Part shown: one piece after another, positions 5,389 through 11,610 of the stretch | Layout of the letters: every line of letters starts with the position of its first letter | How positions within the stretch are numbered: position 1 is the stretch's first letter | DNA from: Desulfobulbaceae bacterium | Lineage (GTDB): Bacteria > Desulfobacterota > Desulfobulbia > Desulfobulbales > Desulfobulbaceae | Direction of reading: 5' to 3' | DNA: 11,610 bases | Assembly: GCA_011322715.1 (NCBI GenBank) | Contig: DRLX01000324.1 | Span: forward strand, 1 to 11,610 | Program-made: the position numbers and the translations under genes | The notes under the pieces: model-generated | What the model saw: only the letters and a program-made list of their open reading frames with translations | Told to the model about the DNA's origin: nothing | Databases searched by the model: none

Positions 5389-7899
5389 ATGCCAGTCAAT
5401 TTACCTCATCTTGTTATCACTGATTTTGAGCAAGAGAATTTCACTCCCACAGGGGGTGGTAACGGCAAAGACCGTCCTCCCCGAAATCGCCAGGGTCATA
5501 GCGATTTTCTCCAGCAACAGTTGCAGCAGGCCTGGACAGATGCTGAAAACGATGCGGTCGTTTATCACTCCCACCGGAATGGCGTCTATCTGGAATTTAA
5601 AGGTGAAAAAGGATACGAGCTGATCACCAGGAGTCTTGAAAATTTACGGGGGCAAAATCGGGAAAACTGGACCCGCCTTCTCAATGTCCGCAGGGAAAAA
5701 GTCCAGGGCGAAGAGGACGAGCAAGAAAGCGTCGAGGTCACCTTTGCCACTGTCTATGTGCCGAATGCTAAAAAGGATTTGCTCTTCAAACAGATTGAGC
5801 GCTACGCAACTGAAGACAACGCAAAATCCGGCCAGCCCAAAAACGCTGCCTTACTTGAAGGTATCTCAGCTATTCGTAAGGCCCTTGAAGTAGAATCTTT
5901 CTGGCAGGATGCCCAAAGTCTGATTCCTACAGATGAGCCCCAGTGGTGTGAAGTCTGGTTGAGCTCTGACCTGCCAGAAGTGGCGCAACGCTTCAACGGA
6001 CTGCTGGATGAGCATCAGATAAGGTACAAATCAGGTGAGATCCGTTTTCCTGAAAGAATGGTCAAGATCATTCATGCCAATCGAGAACAGTTGGAAACAA
6101 TCACCAGATTATCTGATGATATTGCCGAATACCGTCGTGCCAAGGAAACAGCCGCTTTCTGGCTGGATCAGGAAAACAGGGAGCAGGCGGAGTGGGTAAC
6201 AAACATCCTTGAACGGCTGGAAGCTCCCTCGGATTCACAGATTGCTGTCTGTATTCTGGATACCGGGGTGAATAACGGCCACCCTCTGCTGGCCCCCTGT
6301 CTTCAGGATGAGGATTGTCAGGCTGTAGATCCCAGTTGGGGTACCCATGACCATGACAAACATGGTACTTTAATGGCGGGTGTCTCAGCTTTTGGGAACC
6401 TGCAGGATATATTGAGCCATAGTGAATTGATCCGCCTGCAGCATTGCCTGGAATCGGTCAAAATTTTACCCCCAACAGGGGGAACAGACCCAGAGTTATG
6501 GGGTTTGGTCACGTCGCAAGCGGTTTCAAAGGCTGTGATTCAGGCGGCCAACAGGAAACGAATAATCTGTATGGCAATTACAGCAGATGATACCAGAGAT
6601 AAGGGGAGACCTTCCTCTTGGTCTGCAGAACTGGATCAAATATGCTCAGGAGCGGAAAATGATGCGAGACAACTTCTTATCGTAAGTGCTGGAAACTGTA
6701 ATGAGGTTCGGACGCTTACAGAATGCAGTGATTATCCCAAAATACAGATTGGGGAATCTATCCATGACCCGGCACAATCATGGAATGCCTTAACCATAGG
6801 GGCTTTTACTGAACTTGACCACATTAGAGACAGGACCCTTACCGGTTACGAAGCAATAGCCCCTGCAGGGGGGCTTTCTCCTTTTTCAACCACCTCTTGG
6901 CCATGGGATGATAAATGGCCTATCAAACCTGAACTTGTTATGGAGGGAGGAAATCTTGCTCAAAGTGGTGCCGGATTTGTTACTGAGTGTGATGATCTCT
7001 CGGTCCTCTCTACCTTTTTTGATCCTCAGCAGGCCCATTTTTATCCTTTTAACATGACCAGTGCCGCTACTGCCCAGGCCTCATGGTTTGCGGCACAGAT
7101 CCAAGCTGAGTATCCGGACTATTGGCCTGAAACAATTCGGGCTCTTATGGTTCATTCTGCCGACTGGCCAGAAACACTTAAACAACAGTTCTTACCTGAT
7201 GAGAGTAAGACTGCCTATAAACGGTTGCTCCGTATCTGTGGCTATGGTGTCCCAAACTTGGACAAGGCTCTGTACTCTGCCAGTAACAGTTTAACTATGA
7301 TTGCCCAGACTGAAATACAGCCTTATGACAAAAAGGAAAATGGTAGTGGATACCGTACCAAGGATATGCATTTTTATGAACTCCCCTGGCCTCTGGAGGC
7401 CCTGCAATCCCTTCCGGATGATACCATGGTGCAGATGCGGGTGACCCTCTCCTATTTTGTAGAGCCCGGGCCTGGTGAAATTGGTTGGCAAGATCGGTAC
7501 CGCTATGCTTCGCACGGGTTACGTTTTGAACTGAATTCTCCCGGAGAGGAAAAAGAACACCTTCTACGCCGAATTAATCAGGCAGCTCGAGACGAAGAGC
7601 ATGGGCACCCCGGGACTGCCAGTGCGGCAGATTATTGGACACTGGGACAAGCCCGTAACAAAGGTTCTATCCACTCAGACATTTGGCAGGGATATGCTTC
7701 TGATTTGGCACTGTCAAATTTGATAGCTGTCTATCCAACCATTGGCTGGTGGCGTGAGCGGGCTCATCTTGGCAGATGGGACAGCAAGACACGCTACGCC
7801 CTGATTGTGTCTATAACTACTCCCGAGCAGCAAGTGGACATCTATACACCAGTTGCTACTCAAATAGGTGTTGCTGTTCCAGTTGAAATAACTACTTAA
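5389..7899 (+). CDS. ietS: Subtilisin-like S8 serine protease, IetS-like
   Basis: The 836-residue protein has no signal peptide or membrane segment, so it should act in the cytoplasm. A family-specific N-terminal region (about 1-280, including GVYLEFKGEKGYELITRSLE) precedes the S8 catalytic domain. The triad is Asp291 in VCILDTGVNNGHP, His325 in DKHGTLMAG and Ser558 in NMTSAATAQASWFAA; Asn436 in IVSAGN would form the oxyanion hole. All catalytic residues are intact, although the usual Gly before Thr-Ser is Met. The C-terminal ~240 residues are beta-rich and unassigned. AGGGAG (5375-5380) lies 8 bases before the ATG and 5 bases separate it from ietA. With the AAA ATPase it forms an IetAS-type defence pair. 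The natural substrate is unknown; phage proteins, host proteins or the neighbouring R-M subunits are all possible. Confidence 0.85.
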   Translation: MPVNLPHLVITDFEQENFTPTGGGNGKDRPPRNRQGHSDFLQQQLQQAWTDAENDAVVYHSHRNGVYLEFKGEKGYELITRSLENLRGQNRENWTRLLNVRREKVQGEEDEQESVEVTFATVYVPNAKKDLLFKQIERYATEDNAKSGQPKNAALLEGISAIRKALEVESFWQDAQSLIPTDEPQWCEVWLSSDLPEVAQRFNGLLDEHQIRYKSGEIRFPERMVKIIHANREQLETITRLSDDIAEYRRAKETAAFWLDQENREQAEWVTNILERLEAPSDSQIAVCILDTGVNNGHPLLAPCLQDEDCQAVDPSWGTHDHDKHGTLMAGVSAFGNLQDILSHSELIRLQHCLESVKILPPTGGTDPELWGLVTSQAVSKAVIQAANRKRIICMAITADDTRDKGRPSSWSAELDQICSGAENDARQLLIVSAGNCNEVRTLTECSDYPKIQIGESIHDPAQSWNALTIGAFTELDHIRDRTLTGYEAIAPAGGLSPFSTTSWPWDDKWPIKPELVMEGGNLAQSGAGFVTECDDLSVLSTFFDPQQAHFYPFNMTSAATAQASWFAAQIQAEYPDYWPETIRALMVHSADWPETLKQQFLPDESKTAYKRLLRICGYGVPNLDKALYSASNSLTMIAQTEIQPYDKKENGSGYRTKDMHFYELPWPLEALQSLPDDTMVQMRVTLSYFVEPGPGEIGWQDRYRYASHGLRFELNSPGEEKEHLLRRINQAARDEEHGHPGTASAADYWTLGQARNKGSIHSDIWQGYASDLALSNLIAVYPTIGWWRERAHLGRWDSKTRYALIVSITTPEQQVDIYTPVATQIGVAVPVEITT

Positions 7900-7931
7900 G
7901 GTACAGACTTGCAGGTTTTTGAGGATACCAC

Positions 7932-10900
7932 GTGAATCAGTTCAGTGAAGATACTTTAGTTCAACAGACCACCACTGACTACCTGTTGCGTGAACTGAAT
8001 TGGGATGAGTCAATTTATGCCTATGATGAAAAACTTGGGCCGGATGGCACATTGGGGAGAGAGTCAGAGCAGGAGGTGGTTTTAACCCGCTATCTTCGCC
8101 GGAAACTTGTTGAACTGAATCCAGGATTGCCGGATGAGGCATATAGGGATGCTATCCGTGAAATTCTGGCAAGTAGCAGCTCCCAGTTGATTCTCTCCAC
8201 AAATAGGATCAAGGATGAGTTGTGCAGGAATGGTGTGGAGGTTGTTTTCCGGAATTACAAAGGGGAGAGGACCAAAAAGAGGTTACGGATTTTTGATTTC
8301 AGGAATCCAGAAAATAATCACTTCCTGGTAGTACGGGAGCTATGGGTAAAAGGAGATATCTATCGTCGCCGGGCAGATATTATCGGCTTTGTGAATGGTA
8401 TTCCGCTCATATTTATGGAGGTGAAAAATCTACATAAGGATGTCAAGGCCGCTTATGAACAGAATTTTTCCGATTATAAAGATACTGTTCCCCAACTATT
8501 CCATCATAATGCTGCTGTTATTATAGGTAATGGTGTTGAGGCTAAGATAGGTTCCATTTCATCGAAATATGAGCATTTTGGCGAATGGAAGCGGCTGGAG
8601 GAAGATGAGCCGGGTGTTGTAGCCATGGAAACTCTGCTCAAAGGTATCTGCACCAAGGCAAACTTGATGGATATCTTCGAGAATTATATTCTTTTTGATG
8701 ATTCTGGTGGTAGTCCTGCCAAAATTGTGGCCCGCAATCATCAGTTTTTGGGGGTTAATAAGGCGATTCACAGCGTTGAAACACAAAGTGAACGAGGCGG
8801 CCGCTTAGGGGTCTTCTGGCACACCCAGGGCTCGGGAAAATCCTACTCCATTGTGTTTTTCGTTAAAAAGGTGCATCGTTTGCTGGGGGGAAACTACACT
8901 TTCCTGGTGTTAACAGATAGGGAAGATCTGGATTCCCAGATATACAAGACCTTTGCTGGTTGCGGCCTGGTAGACAATGATAAGGACCCGTGCCGGGCAG
9001 GAAGTGGAACGCATCTTCAGGCACTGCTGAGTGAACACAAGTCGGTTGTCTTCAGCCTGATTCAGAAATTCAATAAAGAGGTCCTGCCTGACCAGCCATA
9101 CTCTGACCGAGACGATATCATTGTTATTACCGATGAGGCCCATCGCAGCCAGTATGGTAGCTTGGCCTTGAATTTGCGAAATGCCTTACCTCATGCGAGC
9201 TTTATAGGTTTTACCGGCACTCCTCTCTTTTCGGATGATGAAATTACCAAACGGGTGTTCGGTGATTATGTCTCCACCTATGATTTTCAGAGGGCTGTGG
9301 AAGATGGAGCAACCGTTCCTCTCTATTATGATGCCCGGGGAGAAGATCTTGGAGTGGCAACTGATGAGTTGAATGAGAAAGTAGCTGCGAAGCTCGAAGA
9401 GTTTGAGATTGATAATGTCAATGTAGAGCAGCGGTTACAGCGGGAGTTAAAAAGAGATTATCATATTATTACCGCTGGTGACCGCCTTGATGAGATAGCC
9501 CGTGATTTTGTCGAACACTATTCTAATGGGTGGGAAAATGGTAAGGCGATATTGGTTTGCATTGATAAAATTACCTGTGTTCGGATGCATAAACTCATTG
9601 ATTTCTACTGGCAGGAGCGCATCAGAACCCTGGAGCGAGAACTTCAGTCCAACCAAATACCAGACAAGCAAGAGCAGCTTTTTCAGGACCGCAAGATTAG
9701 CTGGATGAAGGAAACAACCATCGCTGTGATGATCAGTGAAGAACAAGGTGAGGTAGAAAAATTTCGTAACTGGGGTCTGGATATTACCCCGTACCGTAAG
9801 CTGATCAAAAATGGGTTTCTTGCAGAGGGTGGTGAGCGGATTGATTTGGAGAGCGCTTTTCGAAAGAAAGATCATCCGTTCCGGGTTGCCATTGTCTGCG
9901 CAATGTGGCTGACTGGTTTTGATGTGCCTTCACTGGCTACCCTTTACCTGGACAAACCTCTCAAGGCCCACACCTTAATGCAGGCTATTGCCCGGGCTAA
10001 TCGGGTTGACGAGGGGAAAAACAACGGCCTGATTGTCGACTATTGCGGTATCTTGAAAAATTTACGCAAGGCCTTAGCTACCTTTGCAGGACGGGAAGAT
10101 GAAGGGCGAGGTGGAGGTGGGGGTGAAAAAGACCCGACCCGGCCTAATGATGAACTGTTGGAGGAGTTAAAAGAGGCAATACAGCTTGTCAGCGATTTTT
10201 TGAAGGGGCAGGATTTCAAGCTAAGTAGGATTTTTAAGGCAGAAGGTTTTAAGCGCAATGCGGAGATAGTTGCTGCTAAAGAGGCAGTAAATGAGAATGA
10301 CCAGACAAGAAAGCGGTTTGAGATAATGGCTCGTATTGTTTTTAAGAAGTTTAAAGCCTGCATCAATATCCTGCCTGAAATTAATGAGTACAGAGCGGCC
10401 AGAGATGCCATAAATATCATCTATAAGAGTTTGCAGGGAGACCGTGAAGCGGTAGATATAAGTAAAATAATGCGTGAGTTGCACGGGGTTGTTGATGAAG
10501 TTATTGATACACACCCCTCTGAGACAAGAGAAGAAAAGCGGTTGTACGATATCAGTCGAATCGACTTTGATCGACTCAGGCAGGAATTTGAGAGAAGTAA
10601 AGCTAAACGGACAACAGTCCAGTGCATGAAAACCGCTATTGAAGATCGGTTAGGAAAACTACTTGCCCAGAATCCGTTGCGGACAGATTTTCAAAAGCAT
10701 TATGAAGAGATTGTTGCCGAGTATAATCGGGAAAAAGATAGGGTCACTATTGAAAAAACATTTGAGGCCTTGCTTGGTCTTGTTGACGAGTTGACTGAGG
10801 AGGAAGCACGAGCCCTGAAAGAGGGTCTGGATGAGGAAACTCTGGCCTTGTATGATCTTCTTGTAAAACCCGACTTGTCCAAAAAGGACATTGATAAGTT

Positions 10901-11144
10901 GAAAAAGGTGGCGACAGAACTTCTCATGACTCTTAAAAAAGAAAAATTGCGTATTGCTAACTGGCGGGAGAAGGAAGCCAGCAGGGATGCTGTTCGGCAA
11001 TCTATTTATGATTTCCTTTTTGATGAACAATCCGGTCTGCCGGTGGATAGCTATGAAGATGATGAGGTAGGGTTTTTATCAGATAGTGTATTTAGCCATA
11101 TTAACAGGGCTTACCCTTCTGTTCCCTCACCATATTATGCTTAA
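7932..11144 (+). CDS. hsdR: Type I restriction enzyme R subunit (translocase/nuclease)
   Basis: The 1070-residue protein is the motor and nuclease that pulls in and cuts unmethylated DNA when bound to HsdM/HsdS. The N-terminal PD-(D/E)XK nuclease has Asp149 (RRRADIIGF) and Glu163/Lys165 (FMEVKN). The SF2 translocase follows: Walker A HTQGSGKS (297-304), DEAH (401-404), FTGTP (427-431), TGFDVPSLATLYLDKP and motif VI QAIARANR (684-691). A glycine-rich linker (near residue 720, GRGGGGGEKD) leads to a long helical C-terminal domain that docks on the methylase. All catalytic motifs are intact. The start is GTG 7932, with GAGGAT (7921-7926) at a suitable distance. A 32-base gap after ietS is the largest inside the operon and has no evident terminator. 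Confidence 0.96.
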   Translation: MNQFSEDTLVQQTTTDYLLRELNWDESIYAYDEKLGPDGTLGRESEQEVVLTRYLRRKLVELNPGLPDEAYRDAIREILASSSSQLILSTNRIKDELCRNGVEVVFRNYKGERTKKRLRIFDFRNPENNHFLVVRELWVKGDIYRRRADIIGFVNGIPLIFMEVKNLHKDVKAAYEQNFSDYKDTVPQLFHHNAAVIIGNGVEAKIGSISSKYEHFGEWKRLEEDEPGVVAMETLLKGICTKANLMDIFENYILFDDSGGSPAKIVARNHQFLGVNKAIHSVETQSERGGRLGVFWHTQGSGKSYSIVFFVKKVHRLLGGNYTFLVLTDREDLDSQIYKTFAGCGLVDNDKDPCRAGSGTHLQALLSEHKSVVFSLIQKFNKEVLPDQPYSDRDDIIVITDEAHRSQYGSLALNLRNALPHASFIGFTGTPLFSDDEITKRVFGDYVSTYDFQRAVEDGATVPLYYDARGEDLGVATDELNEKVAAKLEEFEIDNVNVEQRLQRELKRDYHIITAGDRLDEIARDFVEHYSNGWENGKAILVCIDKITCVRMHKLIDFYWQERIRTLERELQSNQIPDKQEQLFQDRKISWMKETTIAVMISEEQGEVEKFRNWGLDITPYRKLIKNGFLAEGGERIDLESAFRKKDHPFRVAIVCAMWLTGFDVPSLATLYLDKPLKAHTLMQAIARANRVDEGKNNGLIVDYCGILKNLRKALATFAGREDEGRGGGGGEKDPTRPNDELLEELKEAIQLVSDFLKGQDFKLSRIFKAEGFKRNAEIVAAKEAVNENDQTRKRFEIMARIVFKKFKACINILPEINEYRAARDAINIIYKSLQGDREAVDISKIMRELHGVVDEVIDTHPSETREEKRLYDISRIDFDRLRQEFERSKAKRTTVQCMKTAIEDRLGKLLAQNPLRTDFQKHYEEIVAEYNREKDRVTIEKTFEALLGLVDELTEEEARALKEGLDEETLALYDLLVKPDLSKKDIDKLKKVATELLMTLKKEKLRIANWREKEASRDAVRQSIYDFLFDEQSGLPVDSYEDDEVGFLSDSVFSHINRAYPSVPSPYYA

Positions 11145-11253
11145 AAGGAGTAGGTAAGGGTTGCACAAAGCAGGTAAAAAGGGGGTATTTTATTATTACC
11201 GAATTGCATCTGTGTAGTTAATTGCATGAAACTAAAGATAATATGCCATGTGA
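11145..11253 (+). other. Gene-free right end of the island with AATTGCAT repeats
   Basis: This is the tail between the hsdR stop and attR. The octamer AATTGCAT occurs at 11202-11209 and 11220-11227, an 18-base period in direct orientation, close enough to attR to be recombination-protein sites; this is speculative. AAGGAG (11145-11150) followed by TTG 11161 could open an 18-codon peptide ending at TAG 11215-11217, but the peptide is too short to support as a gene. No clear rho-independent terminator follows hsdR before attR; the hairpins after attR would serve. Confidence 0.4.
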
Positions 11254-11278
11254 TTCGACTCCGAGCTCCGGCACCATT
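11254..11278 (+). repeat. attR: second copy of the tRNA-Leu 3'-end repeat
   Basis: These bases are identical to 164-188, comprising the T loop, T-stem 3' strand, acceptor 3' strand and CCA of tRNA-Leu plus TT. The upstream bases do not continue the tRNA (no T-stem 5' strand), so this is a 3'-end fragment and not a second gene. It marks the right boundary of the inserted DNA. The sequence beyond it should be the original chromosomal downstream region of the tRNA. Confidence 0.88.
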
Positions 11279-11288
11279 TGTTCTTCTC

Positions 11289-11311
11289 AGGAGTTCCAAA
11301 GAACTCCTTTT
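11289..11311 (+). terminator. Perfect hairpin with T run downstream of attR
   Basis: AGGAGTTC (11289-11296) pairs perfectly with GAACTCCT (11301-11308) around loop CAAA, and Ts follow to 11311. It would terminate transcripts leaving the defence operon through attR. Before insertion it was probably part of the tRNA-Leu trailer. Confidence 0.6.
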
Positions 11312-11344
11312 AACCCGCGCCAATTCCTGGTTAGCGGGTTTTTT
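11312..11344 (+). terminator. Original tRNA-Leu terminator, homologous to the one at the left end
   Basis: AACCCGC (11312-11318) pairs with GCGGGTT (11334-11340), and the T run continues to 11344. The stem, the TAGCGGGTT strand and the following TTCCGCC-like tail match the hairpin at 221-260, while the loop differs. It is most simply the ancestral terminator of tRNA-Leu, displaced 11 kb by the insertion. It now terminates read-through from hsdR. Confidence 0.75.
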
Positions 11345-11610
11345 GTTTCCGCCTTCCCCCAATGTGTTTTCATCTACCTTAAACCTGTAAGTGATCAGGG
11401 GTAGCAGTAGATTCGTGCAGGCGCGGCTGGCCGCAGGTAAATGAAGCGTAGCGGAGACTCCGATAGCCCGCCCCCTCTATGCGGGCATGCGTGACCGCGT
11501 GAAGGCGGGGTGCCTGTGACGGCTTACAAACAAATGCCTTTACTGAAACGGTTCAGAATTCCAACCGCAGCTCTCCGATTATCGAACTGACCCTGGAATG
11601 CTGCCAGTGC
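11345..11610. other. Chromosomal flank with GC-rich palindromes, no assignable gene
   Basis: GCGGC/GCCGC (11423-11434) and GCCCGC/GCGGGC (11466-11486) form perfect stems in a GC-rich block (about 11420-11520) that contrasts with the AT-rich DNA before it. The last ~60 bases could be coding. On the minus strand a frame enters at the right edge and stops at 11553-11555 with C-terminus IIGELRLEF, and the plus strand is also open to the edge from 11503 without a start codon. The window ends too soon to choose. The block may be a chromosomal repeat family. Confidence 0.3.

Noticed and set aside
11161..11217. 18-codon peptide from TTG after an AAGGAG site
   Set aside because: It is too short, has a weak start and no homologue I recognise. 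The Shine-Dalgarno-like string follows the hsdR stop by chance as easily as by design.
11553..11610. Partial minus-strand gene ending IIGELRLEF (outer-membrane-barrel-like C-terminus)
   Set aside because: Only 18 codons are visible and other frames are also open to the edge. It is mentioned in the flank entry but not called as a gene.

Overview
The window holds one compact defence island of about 11.1 kb inserted at the 3' end of a leucine tRNA gene. A complete class II tRNA-Leu(CAA) lies at 100-186. Its last 23 bases plus two more (164-188) recur as a perfect 25-base direct repeat at 11254-11278. These repeats look like attL and attR of a tRNA-targeted integrative element. The host is bacterial. 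Moderate GC and codon use would suit a Desulfobacterota-like proteobacterium, but nothing in the sequence fixes the taxonomy, so this is only a weak inference.

Left end (189-960). The segment begins with an element-borne copy of a tRNA terminator (221-254). A cluster of GGGTAC/GGTATG motifs resembling integrase arm sites follows (303-358). Next come a good Shine-Dalgarno site and the first ~17 codons of what looks like a P4-type tyrosine integrase (381-431). The reading frame then runs into a dense array of hairpins (435-563) that resembles the ends of IS200/IS605- or REP-type elements. The rest of the integrase is not in the window, so the island is probably stranded. A 5'-truncated coding remnant (about 564-818) and an AT-rich regulatory gap (819-960) follow.

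Core (961-11144). Six tightly packed co-directional genes follow: a small HTH regulator; hsdM; hsdS (ATGA overlap with hsdM); a AAA+ ATPase; a subtilisin-like S8 protease; and hsdR. The ATPase and protease match the IetA/IetS anti-phage pair, here placed between the specificity and restriction genes of a type I restriction-modification (R-M) system. Gaps are -4 to 32 bases, so one transcript and translational coupling are likely. HsdM and HsdS would form the methyltransferase, and adding HsdR gives the restriction complex. IetAS is either a second defence layer or a proteolytic control on the R-M system; the sequence cannot decide between these.

Right end (11145-11610). A short gene-free tail with a repeated octamer leads to attR and two terminator hairpins, the second homologous to the element-borne one at the left. 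The remaining chromosomal flank contains GC-rich palindromes and no confidently identifiable gene.
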